A stretch of DNA of 64,000 bases from NCBI GenBank assembly GCA_023052935.1, contig CM041292.1, positions 132,632,951 to 132,696,950 on the forward strand. Reading direction: 5' to 3'. The position numbers and the translations under genes were made by a program. Shown here piece after piece: positions 53,651 through 64,000 of this stretch. This DNA is from Piezodorus guildinii (taxonomy: Eukaryota > Arthropoda > Insecta > Hemiptera > Pentatomidae). The notes under the pieces were generated by a model that saw nothing but the letters and a program-made list of their open reading frames with translations, was not told the origin of the DNA and searched no databases. The first letter of the stretch is position 1, and every line of letters starts with the position of its first letter.

Positions 53651-53728
53651 TGGATATCACTTCAGAACAATCTTGAAAACATCACCAGGCTTCAGGATAA
53701 CAACAACAGTAAATATAGGAGCAAACAA
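53651..53728 (+). other. Exon-like segment (strong splice consensus)
   Basis: TTTCTTGCTTTTTCAG precedes and GTAAGT follows a 78-bp segment that is open in two frames (for example WISLQNNLENITRLQDNNN). It could be a small host exon, a spliced piece of a repeat, or chance. No homology recognised. Confidence 0.15.
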
Positions 53729-54009
53729 CGGTAAGTTGGATTACAAATTACTGTAAAGTGAATGCTGAGTCACCTCTTCATATCAGCTGATTGACAATAG
53801 ATAGGCAAGGCTAGCCTTGCTTAACTTTTCTTAAGTTATTTTTTTCCCCCACGTCTGGTTATTATTTAATTATTTTCCTTACATGAAATGCGATATTATC
53901 ATTAAGTAATGTGAGGACATTATGATATTGTGAGGAAATTTGGAGGCAAAGCTTCAACTAAACGATCTAGATATAGTGGTTCAATCCCATCCCTACGAAA
54001 CAAAGGCCC

Positions 54010-55905
54010 ACCGTGATACTAATAAAAGATTACAAGCAACCCCTTCGGTACTAATCCAGAATCTGAACCACAACCTGGCACATCTTCACAAGGGATGACT
54101 GACGAATCACCGTTTTTCACCCCAAATCCTTTTCAGATTTTACATAATGAATCTCTCATATCCCTCCTCCTTCAAATGGCACAAACCTTACCAGTTTGAT
54201 GTCATCCTTTATCTCCATATAATCAAATCCTTTGTTATGCCCCTAATATCACTCCTTACGAATCTCGTATCAAATCTCATTCTTGCCTTACACCATAAAT
54301 GACCACCTAATTCCTTATCCATTCTCCTTTGAAATGCGAATGTTGTTAGAACTCACACTGACGAACTTACAGCTGTACTGCATGACAAAAACATTGATGT
54401 TGCACTCATTACTGAAACTAGACTAACCACTAAACAGTACTTTAAAATACTAGGATACACGACATACCGGACAGACCATCCAGACGGCAAAGCCCATGCC
54501 GGTACTGCTGCCATAGTCCGCCAATCCCTCACCCATCACTTACACCCACTTCCCACCCACGATTACCTACAAGCAACTTCCATTGTAATCAAAACCTTTC
54601 CCTTTCCGCTTATCATCGCATCAGCATACTGCCCTCCTAAACATCCCATTTCCTCTGCCCAATTTGGATCCTTCCTCAACTCCTTGGGAACTCACTTCAT
54701 TTTGGATGCAGACTTAAACGCTAAGAATACAATGGGGTTCCAGAACCACGAATTCTCGTGGACGGACATTGCAGTCTGCACTCAACTCCCGACGCTTTCA
54801 TCTCCTACCTCTCGATTCTCCTACCTACTGGCCAACAGATCCTAACCGTAATCCTGACATCCTCGACTTCTTCATCCACAGCGGATTAGGCTCTCTGAAC
54901 TTTTCCATAGCTCCCCTTGATGTACTATCCTCTGATCATAGTCCATTGATCCTAAATGTATCCATAATAACTATTCCTAAACCTGTCATTCATTAGAGGC
55001 CCTGTCAACTGGAACCTTTGTCGCGAAATCCTCACCAATGATATTGACCTCAGAGTGATTCTCAATACCCCAAACGACCTTGACGAAGCCGTATATTCCT
55101 TTACAACCGCTATTCAACAAACCGCATGGACTGCCTCCTCTCTCAAGCACTCCCAAATAATCCCTTACAAAAGCCATTTACCACAACACCTGACAGACCT
55201 CATCAACAGCAATAGCCGAGCCAGAACATTATGGCAACGCACCCGCCACCCAGAAGATCGCTGCTCCTATAACTTTTTTTTTAGAAAATTAAAGCGGGAA
55301 TTGGCGATCTTCCGTTCCCAATCCTACCTCTCCTCTCTCTCGACTCGTGACAGTTCCCTATGGAATGTCACGAAGAAATTCCTAAAATTCCACTCCATTT
55401 CCCACTCTCCTTACCACCTAAAGCAGTAAATCCCTCTGAGGTCAGATATCTTCTTAAAAAGCTTCCTCTCCGTAAATCTCCTGGTTACGATCTCTTTACT
55501 CCTCAAATCTTAAGACAACTTCCACCTGAAGCCATTACATTCCTTACATATCTCTATAACTGTATCCTACGCACTACCTATTTTCCTCTCTTATGGAAAC
55601 ATTCAACTATCATCTTTTTCCTAAAACCAGACAAACCTTCTAACAACACGTCATCTTACAGACCTATTAGCCTACTTCCGATCCTCTCAAACATTTTCGA
55701 AAAGCTCCTACTAAAACGAATCCTAGCCATATTTCAAAATTTTCTTTCACATCAGTTCAGATTTGGTCCTCAACATTCCATGGTTCAGCAAGGACTTCGA
55801 GTTGTGGACCACATTTCCTCCGCCCTTGAGTGCAAGGAGTATTGTTCGGATGCCTTTCTGGACCATGCCAAAAGATATGCAAAATCCATATCAATACCAG
55901 TAACG
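54010..55905 (+). pseudogene. Jockey-clade LINE 5' part: ORF1 end, endonuclease, RT fingers
   Basis: 54010-54200 has proline-rich ORF1-end-like text. From 54321 (ILL*NANVVRTHTDELTAVL, Trp codon mutated to TGA) comes an APE endonuclease: DVALITETRLTTKQYFKILG, HAGTAAIVRQSL, IIASAYCPPKHPIS, DADLNAKN (for GDLNAKH), then after a frameshift near 54760 SDHSPLILNVS. Linker 55055-55430 (TLWQRTRHPEDRCSYNFFFR), then RT: LPLRKSPGYDLFTPQILRQL, FLKPDKPSNNTSSYRPISLL, FQNFLSHQFRFGPQHSMVQQ, HISSALECKEYCSDAFLD. The element stops abruptly at about 55880 before the catalytic palm: a 3'-truncated copy, unusual for LINEs, so a deletion or rearrangement removed the rest. Confidence 0.82.
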
Positions 55906-57389
55906 TAATTTCAAAAGAGGTCATTTAGTAACATAAGGAAATCATATACCGTATCCACTTTACAAAAGTTCAAATATTTGAATACATATTCACAATTTCA
56001 GTAAATTTTTAATCAGGTAATTTTCTTGTTAATAAAAATATAATCATACAAATTCTATATAGCATCTTGATCCTGGCCAAAACAATTTCTGAAACTGGCC
56101 AGCAAGTTGTCAGAAAAAAAAAGAAGGAAAATATATTAAATTCGACACTTTAATAAAGAGCCCCTAGGAAAACAATAAATGAGTTTAAAATATTGTACAG
56201 CTTAAAAAAAATTAATCATTAAGCAAAGAAAGGGACCTGAGAAGCCCGGAAGCTTCGAACATTTCTTAATTGCCGAAAGTAATGAACTCATCATACTGAA
56301 ATGAACTCATCATAGTTAGGAACTCATCAGTAGGTCTTCAGGAGACAGAAGAAATGCTGAGCTTTCAGGAAGGCTTCTTAGTAAACTCAGAGGTATCTAT
56401 TCACAGATCCAGGAAAACATTCTCGTGTTCAACTATAATGAACACGAGAATGTTTTGGTAACGCAAGTTATTGATAATATAATAACCCATATCATGCAAA
56501 GACGATAGATTTCCAGTGATCTGAACTTTATTGTAAGAAAATTTAGAAACAAGTATTGATTTAACAAGGGCGTACAAACAACTATTCTATTATGTTTTAT
56601 TTGATGCATTTACAAATTTTCTGAAAAGATTGTTGGAAGAAATATTCCGAAGCACAGAGTTAATATCTGTACACTTATTCTATTAGCATGCTGTTGTCTT
56701 CCTTACTCTTTCTCTTAATTTTCTACTCTTTATGCTGAAAATATATTAGTCGAAAGTATGTGCATGAAAGAATATAACTTTATTTCCATTCAGGAGTTAT
56801 CTCTCTACAAATAGAGCTGGCTACCTAAATAATATGAAATATAAAACATTTTTGAACAAAAGAAGTAATTAGATATGTTCACTACATTATACTCTCTACA
56901 TACATTTTTTTTTTCAACTCAGTAACTTCATTTGCACCTATAAAATAAATAGAATAAGCAAATGCCGTTCTATTTCACAAATATGGAGAATTTGGCATTG
57001 TTAAAAATTATGGAGACAGCATCCAGTGGTGTATCATCCTGTCATTCAAAAAGAAACATTTATTTTAGGCCGGGTTCTGTCAGTTTCAGTCATGTTTTGA
57101 ACAAATTTGTTAATGTATCCATGAAGTTTGTAGTGAAATCGTTTGAAAGTCAATCAATCGCATGTGGTTTCTTGTAATACGTAAGTCGGTATGAAGGGTA
57201 TCGTTTGAAACATACGGTCGAGAGTTCGTTGCTAGCCTTAAAAATTTGGATTGAAAGATTTGTATTTTTTGAATGTGTGTCTTTTTAGCTGATTTTAAGA
57301 TACATTTAGAAGTAATAAATTACGGTATAACAAATTATCCCAATCCTCTAGCACAGTTCTTATCCAGCTTCAACCAACCCTACTATCCT
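55906..57389. other. AT-rich non-coding stretch
   Basis: No gene. Contains the perfect hairpin at 56414. A 71-codon frame at 56962-57177 reads MPFYFTNMENLALLKIMETA..., and the stretch 57230-57290 has words seen in Jockey C-terminal regions (TTGAATGTGTGTCTTTTTAG as at 31645), so it may be a Jockey relic on minus. Confidence 0.4.
56414..56456. repeat. Perfect 18-bp hairpin
   Basis: AAAACATTCTCGTGTTCA, 7-nt loop, exact complement. Very stable and without mismatches, which argues for recent origin (short inverted duplication). Confidence 0.9.
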
Positions 57390-57760
57390 CCCTGAAGACA
57401 GAAACGTCAGTGGCCTCGAGACCTTTAGTAAATATTGATTTGAGTATTCTGGCGCTGGTAAGATCGTCCCTTCAAGTGCGGTTTGATTGTGGCTTTAGCG
57501 TCCTCACTCGCTTCCGCTGGCTCTCAACCTGTGATGCTGAGAGGCGCTGGAATCTGTCGGGCTCGGCTTTATACATATTTTAGGGTCCCCTGAGTCCAAA
57601 TGAGCAGGTCCCGCAAAAAAGTCTGTGCGTGTGGTAAGTCTAGCGCAAAAAGAAAAGTTTTACAATACTGAAATTACATATTTAAGACAACTGTACGCTC
57701 GAGATGTAACAGCAACGTTTTGATCAAAATTTGGTCACCCGAAGAGCCACTTTATACCGT
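57390..57760. repeat. Composite of dispersed repeat scraps
   Basis: 57393-57435: CCTGAAGACAGAAACGTCAG and GTGGCCTCGAGACC (shared with 1-75; hammerhead-like 3' half). 57475-57571: inverted scrap of the Jockey-type 3' UTR (complement of 19080-19165, e.g. GAGAGGCGCTGGAATCTG). 57575-57760: family R copy 5 (GGGTCCCCTGAGTCCAAATG). Three unrelated pieces abut. Confidence 0.65.
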
Positions 57761-60171
57761 GCATTTAGCACCTTTTTACGATTTTCTTAAAAACGGCTTT
57801 AACGATTTTGATAAAACTCCCTATATCGATGTAAAATATAATGCAGGTTTTATTCTGATTTAAATAATGTAATAGGGCTCATATGCCGATATTTTAAATG
57901 TTCTACCCCTAAACTACCTTTAATTTTGTACATTCCAAAAGATTAACCATATCATATTGATGATGAAGAACGGCTAAATATACAAGTTGGATGAATTTGA
58001 TGACCAACTAAAGGACAATAAAGGAAAAATATTGTTTTGTTTTTTATATTAAGAACAGTAATATAAACGTAAAATATACCATTAGAAACAGAATGATTTT
58101 AGAAAAATATTACCTGATACACAAAGTTGTAAAAGGTAATATAGAGTGACTGATAAGGAATAAACTTATTACAGCTTAACAACTTAAGGTAGTTATATTA
58201 GTTAATCTAAATCACATGTTTCCAACGTCTTATTAAAATCAACTTAAAATTGAAGTATTTTTAATAGTTTTTAAATTGGTTTTAACAGTCGAGGAAAGTG
58301 GAAGTCGTGTGATGCCCTCACCAGATTATTTCTTTCGAGTTATATTCGTCATTTTTTATTCTTCATTGTATTTCTTTTTTAATTTTGTGTGAATGAAGTA
58401 TTATTTCACTATTACCATCGCTCCTTACGGGACAGAATGTAATATAACTAAATAAAATAAAATAAATTTAATCTAAATAATATGTACTGTTTAAGACTAT
58501 TGTTGTAGATGAATGGGTATGGGTATACACGGAATACCGTATTTGTCGACAGTATGTACGATTGGATCGGTAAAAAAAAAAAAATACTTATAGTGCGATC
58601 CTATAATGGGGTAAAGAGAAATAATAACGCACTCTCACGCTCTAAAAAAAAAAAAAAACAAACCTGAATTAAACAATTTGACTTTTTAATAAATATAAGT
58701 GCACAAACATAAACTTACTTAAAGGACTATTATGAGAATATGTTATTTTGTTGAAAAGTTCAGTTCTACTAGAATAAGAAATTATTAGCCTCTTAAAGAA
58801 GAATAATGTAGAGATGTAAATAGTTTATCGGTACTGTTACTAATGACCTCCAATTAGCTGGGATGCATAGATGCACACTTGCAGTAGAAGATAAAATAAT
58901 CAACAGAAGTATTAACGATAGTAATAATAACTATAATACGGCTTTCAAACAATACATGCCAAGATTAATCAGGCTGAGTGTGGACCTAGGCAGGGCGGCA
59001 TAGAACAATAAGTGGATGTGAGCGGTTCGTTACTGATGGAACCGGGAGATAGAGGCCTCTGGGAGAGAGTGGTCGTGATGAATGCCACGAATCGATTTAA
59101 ATCTTTATTACGTTGTGGCCAATTGGATGGTTAGTAATACAATATTATAAAAGGTGCCGCTAACTTTGTTTTTAGAAATGAAGTCTTAGAAATTCGACTT
59201 GAAGATGAAGGCGCAAATATAAAAGGGAGAAGTTGTCAGGATGGTCATTTCGTAAGATATTTTCCTCAAGTCATTTTACCATTGTGATGAACAGACCCTG
59301 TGAATAAATCAATTTGAGAACGATATTATGCTATTATCCATAAGATGTTTCTTTCGGTATTGCACCTATTAAGATAAGGCCTTATTCAATGGGAATTCGA
59401 GATTCATTACGTAGGAAAATTGTAATTTCGTAAAAGATTTTATGTTCCAATTTTTTAATTATTCGGATTCATCTATCTATATTATGTATCTGATTATTTC
59501 CTATTACAGTGGATTGTACGAATTATTTATCGTAAATGAATTCTTTTCTAATCAACTCAAGCACTCAAAGAACTCTGTCTCCTTAGCTATAAAGTTAATT
59601 CAATTTCCTGGATCAGTTTCCAAAGAAACATTTTGGATGACTGTCACTCTATTTCTGTCCTCATGCAAGTTTTGCATCCATCCACGAAATTTAAATTCAT
59701 AAAGGAGTTAATTGCATCAATATTACAGTTAAACGCAAATCGATTATTTACTTATTACAGTTAAAAGGACTTTGGAACCCTGAGGAGCACATTTCGGAGT
59801 TTCGCATTTGAGTGTTTGAAGGGTGCAGTACTGGAACTGGTTTGAGTGGGGTAAATTAGTCCAGAATAGGCTTATAGACCAGATCCCACAACAGATAAGA
59901 ACATCGGCACAAGAGGATTTTTTTCGAAACAAAACGATAATTAATAAGATAAATAAGAGCAATTTTGCCATTTAAACGTATTAAATTACTAGTACGGTTA
60001 AGAACAATACTTGGAAAATGTCTTTTAGCTAATTGAATGGAATCTTACATTTAGTATGTGCTATATTTGTCTATAACATATAACTATAAATTTAAGTGGA
60101 GCGTACTTCATGGTGAGGTCGTGGGCAGTCCAACCCTTACCAACTATCCATGAATTCAACCCTCTTATCAT
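57761..60171. other. Mostly AT-rich; island at 58970-59180
   Basis: 58285-58340 has the family R end motif (GAGGAAAGTGGAAGTCGTGT). 58970-59180 is GC-richer and unique (GACCTAGGCAGGGCGGCATA, AACAATAAG, GGCCAATTGGATGG), possibly regulatory. Frames at 59442-59702 and 59744-59971 have no motif. Confidence 0.3.
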
Positions 60172-60545
60172 AATAATAATAGGCTTGGCGTGCCAGAGGT
60201 TTTGATGCCGATACTTCCAAATCATGCCTACACAGATTCGTCCAATGATCGTCCAAGCCAGAGATCATATTTAACACAATTCATCCTATCACGGTCTCCC
60301 TCTCGGACGCCTACTAGTCGATTCAGCGCATAATTTTTTTTTTTAATTTGTTCTTCGCCGAACCTAACGACTTTACACAACCATGTGAGTCCCAACGATG
60401 CTATCATCTCAATTATACTGACGGAGAACACGCTCCCGAATTCCGCGTTATGTATTATTCTAAATACCCCGGTGGAAAACATTTAAGCGTCTTCATCCCT
60501 CAAAGTAAGCGACCACGTTTCACATCCGAATAGAACCGTCTGTAT
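60172..60545 (-). pseudogene. RTE-like LINE 3' end, decayed copy
   Basis: Minus frame 60482-60228: GVFRIIHNAEFGSVFSVSII, EMIASLGLTWLCKVVRFGEE, matching LGSLEGCTTRSLYPVNIIEL and IASRRLKWASKVVGLDDE of the 29-kb copy, with stops removed by chance. The 3' end AATAATAATAGGCTTGGCG matches the shared family end. More diverged than the 29- and 42-kb copies. Confidence 0.75.
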
Positions 60546-60597
60546 AATAATAGTTTATTATCTAATTATAATAGTTTAATATATTATATTAAACTAT

Positions 60598-60850
60598 TAA
60601 AAAAAGCACTCCTTAACTTCCTTTTCTTACACATTTATTTTTCATCACTCTTTATTACATTGTTTTTCTACGTTTTGGGTTTTTTTTTCTAAGTTTTTTC
60701 GATATGTAATATAATGTGTTGTGTGCTAAAAAGAGATTTTAAAAAAAGTCTTGATAATAAGGACTGAACCCCAAAACGTAGAACAAACAATGTAATAGAT
60801 ACTGAAGAAAAATAAATGTGTAAGAAAGAAAAATAAGGAGTGCTTTTTTG
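60598..60850. mobile_element. Hairpin (MITE-like) element, 250 bp
   Basis: AAAAAGCACTCCTTA, TTTTCTTACACATTTATTTT and CTACGTTTTGGG at the left are complemented by CCCAAAACGTAG, AAAATAAATGTGTAAGAAAG and AAGGAGTGCTTTTTT at 60770-60850. Loop of about 75 bp. No coding frame. Confidence 0.82.
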
Positions 60851-62112
60851 AGTGTGAAATATTAAATAAAGTTTCCTAAAAAATTATAAAAGGAAATAAA
60901 TTATATTATAGTTTATTATCATTATTTATATCAAAATATTCTTTTACTAACAGGGTTATCAAAAGTAAATTACTGGTATAGTTTAAAACAATACTTGGAA
61001 GGCATCTTTTAGCTAATGGCTTAACAACCGGGAGGAATGATCGCTCTGACACGAGTCCATTGTTCTACAAGGAACGCTTCGCCAAAAACCGTGACCGCAA
61101 CTAATCTCGCAAGGAGGATCTAAACGCGAGAAGCGAAAGAAGTAAGATATTACAAATAGAACATGACCAATCTGCGGAGGAACATCTACTGTCGTGGCCG
61201 TGGAGGAGAAAGAAATAGCTATCTGATACAGGTATGGGAAAGGACCTTTGATTAACAGCTCGCAGGATTTGGCCCGAACGATGGAAATAACCATCCTTAT
61301 TAAATTCTTATCTACCATTCTGATGCTGTACGTCATTCCTATCAGCTGATTTATATTTCCCGCCAAACCGTTAGAGACAAACATCTGATGCCTCCTTCGT
61401 GCGGTTAGCGAAGGGAGGAAGGAGATTTGGAACAAGATCACTAACTCGAGGATGATTTATTGCTTCTATGGCAAATAATTTGGTTCCCTTGGCTTCCGTC
61501 ATCTCAGTTACATGGTATTCTCTAAGTACCTACTATATTTCCTGTGGCACGATTCACGTTTTTTTATTTCCCATTATGCCTATTTGTTTACACTCTGCAC
61601 TTATATGCTTCCCGTAACGAATCATCGAAATTTACTACATATTTGTATTGTAAAAAAAGATTGGGACCATTCGGCAGTCAAAATTTTTAAAAAATATATA
61701 TTTTAAACAATTCCTGTTTCTTTTGTTTACTATACATGGTAAAATGGATGTATTTTTAAGAAAAAATTGTATTAAAGAAATCAGTTGTTATAATAAATAA
61801 CGAGTTTTACCACTCAAATTATTTATTTTTTTTAAGATAATTTTTTTTTTTTTTTTTTAAAGAATAAATGAAGAGAAGATGAACAATCACGATATTCAGA
61901 CAAATAGTTTCGAAACATAATGCTGATATTTGAAGATAACTTGTTAGAATAAAAATTCTGTGGCGTTTATAGAACATTAAATATTTATTTATTGAGAAAT
62001 ATTACAATCTGTTTCAGAATGAACAATAGTAATAGTGATAAAGACCGCATTCATACAATATATACAGAAAATAATGATAAAGTCAAATTACATAAAATAG
62101 AAAAGAAAAATG

Positions 62113-62116
<4 letters not shown>
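60851..62116. other. Non-coding; unrepeated island at 61010-61450
   Basis: 61010-61450 is GC-richer and holds a 142-codon minus frame (61441-61013: FLPSLTARRRHQMFVSNGLA ...) without recognisable domain, promoter or splice context. It could be unique regulatory DNA or a relic; not called as a gene. The remainder is AT-rich. Confidence 0.3.

Positions 62117-62178
<62 letters not shown>
62114..62178. repeat. (TA)n microsatellite
   Basis: TA run of about 65 bp. Confidence 0.97.
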
Positions 62179-62182
<4 letters not shown>

Positions 62183-62489
62183 ATAAAATAATAATAAAAA
62201 ACAAACAACAACCTATAATTGAGATAAATACAAAGTTGGCAAATTAACTAATTTAATTAACTAAACTATATACAATATATACAACTACTAAGGGGACCGC
62301 AGACTGGGCTTTTCCCTCCACTTGTTGAGGAAAAAAGCGGAATCCAAGAGATCACTGCGCCTCTCTTTTATAGAACAAAGATCGATCAACTCAAAAATAT
62401 CTAATCCGGCAATTTTTAATAATGATATAACTTATGAACAACTCAAATCTAACTTGGTAAAAGTGTATTTATATATATACACAAATACT

Positions 62490-62950
62490 ATAGAGTCATC
62501 TTTATAGTCCACCCTCTACCCCCTCTATCATCTATCTTTATAGAGTCATTAGCAAGAAAAATAGTTATTTTTTTAGTTCATAATAGTTAAGAATATTTCA
62601 CAAAAAGTTGGGTTATGAACATTTGGTCTTATGGTGTAATGAACTAGATCAAATTGTAGAGTTTACATGTTTTCAAAAACTTTAGTAAAGTTTGTACCCA
62701 CATTTCACAATCAGTAAGAACTATTTCTAGCTTGTTGCCAATGTCGAATTCTATTTTTGCACCGCTGAAGACCTCGTAGTGCAGGATGATATGCTCCACG
62801 GTCAGAGATGCCTCACAAGTCCTGCAGGTCTGGGTTCTTCGGAAGGTATGGGAAAAGTTAATAATTTTAAGCAAAGAAGTTGTTGCAGGAAAGTTGAAAT
62901 TAATTTACTAATATGAGATGTCATGGTGCTGTGCAGATCTCCAATTTACA
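62490..62950 (-). pseudogene. LINE 3' end with C-terminal Cys/His tail
   Basis: Minus frame 62874-62644: INFSHTFRRTQTCRTCEASL, TVEHIILHYEVFSGAKIEFD, LLKFLKTCKLYNLI. C-x2-C then V-x-H-I-I-L matches the zinc-finger-like tail after RT/RNase H in I/R1-type insect LINEs; the last Cys of the motif is Tyr here. Upstream (62950-62874) the text (KLISTFLQQLLCLK-like) is frame-shifted. The 3' UTR has a GCTAATGACTCTATAAAGAT stretch like that of the 1696-1960 fragment. Confidence 0.6.
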
Positions 62951-63179
62951 TTATACATAAGAAAGAATAAATGGACAGAGGTTTCTCCAGTAAATACATC
63001 ATAATAACAATTAATGTGTTTTATTCGTTTAATACTCATATATATTTGTTAAATTCATTATTATAATATGTTCTTTATTTTTGCATTAAATGTATTTAAA
63101 CTGTACATATAATTCCTATTATTAATAACCCTAATTAGTATTTTTCCTAAAATATAATTGTTTCGGGTTCCCAAAAAGG
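62951..63179. other. AT-rich non-coding stretch
   Basis: Nothing recognised. Confidence 0.45.
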
Positions 63180-63440
63180 GAATTTCATGTTCACTGCACT
63201 GCCATCTAGCGTCCTGTTACAGAAACAGAGCGCTCCCAGTGGCCTAAAAGAAAAACAGAGTTGTTGCAGGTCTTGGCTGGATGAGCCACAGTTTGCTCTA
63301 GTTTTTTTTCTCATGTTCCTCTAGTCTATTAATTTATAACCAACATGGAGTACAGGAATTTAGAAGACCCCCTGGCCAAAGGTGAGGAGAAGTGGAGAGG
63401 AAGTACAATTTTACCTTTTCAGAGCATGGGGCAGCATCAG
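63180..63440 (+). other. Weak candidate host first exon (63345-63381)
   Basis: CAACATGGAG at 63341-63350 is a good insect start context. The frame MEYRNLEDPLAK runs to AAAG, followed by GTGAGG (donor at 63382). Upstream sequence (63180-63300) is GC-richer than its flanks and unrepeated in the window, as a promoter/5' UTR might be. No acceptor or partner exon can be seen before the window ends. Speculative. Confidence 0.2.
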
Positions 63441-64000
63441 ATCTCCACCACATAAGTTAATCACATGTTGTAATTTGCAATAGTACCGTTTACTAACCTA
63501 CTAATTCCTTAGATTACACCTGACCATCAAGTTAAAATTTACCAATTTTCTTTATAATATAATTATTTGTTTTATATTTAGTGTTTCATTTCATCTAGGC
63601 CCAGCATTCATTCAATTCAATCTTTTTCCTACAGTACACTTCTATGCTAAAAAGAGTGATCATCTTAACATTTAGTCGGAGGTTATTACTCAAAACAATA
63701 ATAAAGAAAGAAATACTAATATATTCTTACATTTTAGTCTACACTGTACACTACTTAAACTACACTTTAGGTGACATATTATGTTTGTATCATTTTTAAT
63801 GTAGGTGTTCTCAGCTTGGACGTTTTCGATAAAAGCGAACCGTATCTAGGTATAACCGAAGTTGCAAATGAAACTAGAATTAATGAGAGAAATAATAGGC
63901 ATTATTAGAACTAGAACAGACGATGCTCAAGCCCTGTTTCACCGCTAACACTGGATGCACCCTTAGGTTATTAGAATTAGTGTTAGTCATTTCGACATAT
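63441..64000. other. AT-rich stretch to window end
   Basis: No gene or repeat recognised; would be intronic if the exon candidate at 63345 is real. Confidence 0.35.

Noticed and set aside
61013..61441. 142-codon minus-strand frame as a host gene
   Set aside because: No recognised domain, no splice or start support, and it lies in an island that is more likely non-coding. Kept as an unassigned island.

Overview
The window is AT-rich (long TA runs, poly-A and poly-T tracts) with no bacterial gene organisation. The repeat families are those of an arthropod, most probably an insect: Jockey-clade, CR1-like and RTE-like LINEs, a BEL/Pao and a Ty3/Gypsy LTR element, tRNA-derived SINEs, hairpin (MITE or foldback-like) elements and (TA)n microsatellites. 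I cannot name the species. I find no convincing complete host gene. The window looks like intergenic or intronic sequence in which mobile elements have accumulated, often nested.

Layout. 0-8 kb: microsatellite, retroelement 3' scraps and a chimeric LINE wreck (5.7-6.9 kb). 7.7-11.4 kb: a 3.29-kb foldback element with mirror arms of 21-bp and 112-bp tandem repeats, inserted with a TA duplication into an old CR1-like fragment whose reading frame resumes on the other side. 11.7-16.1 kb: several hairpin elements, including a giant palindrome of about 840 bp. 16.9-19.7 kb: two SINEs with 13-bp target duplications, and Jockey tails. 19.9-25.7 kb: a young BEL/Pao element with near-identical 909-bp LTRs but without its reverse transcriptase core and integrase core. 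26.6-34.6 kb: Jockey and RTE copies. 38.3-40.3 kb: a young Gypsy element with 149-bp LTRs and a 5-bp CCTAC duplication that keeps gag and protease but has lost RT, RNase H and integrase. 42-48.5 kb: an RTE RT fragment, then a long CR1-like element with an intact 933-codon ORF2 but a broken ORF1. 50.6-55.9 kb: a hairpin element, a SINE and a 5' Jockey piece. 57-64 kb: repeat scraps, non-repetitive GC-richer islands and a weak first-exon candidate near 63.35 kb.

How the parts relate. Both LTR elements look recently mobilised in trans: intact ends, conserved Gag, missing enzymes. The CR1 ORF2 is the only apparently complete enzyme here (endonuclease plus RT) and could act on other RNAs. Several unrelated hairpin elements share a motif resembling the hammerhead ribozyme core of Penelope-like elements (CTGATGA, stem, GAAACGTC, with a stem I that covaries between elements). 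That motif and the foldback element are the two most interesting signals. All family names are from recognition of motifs by eye; no database search was run.
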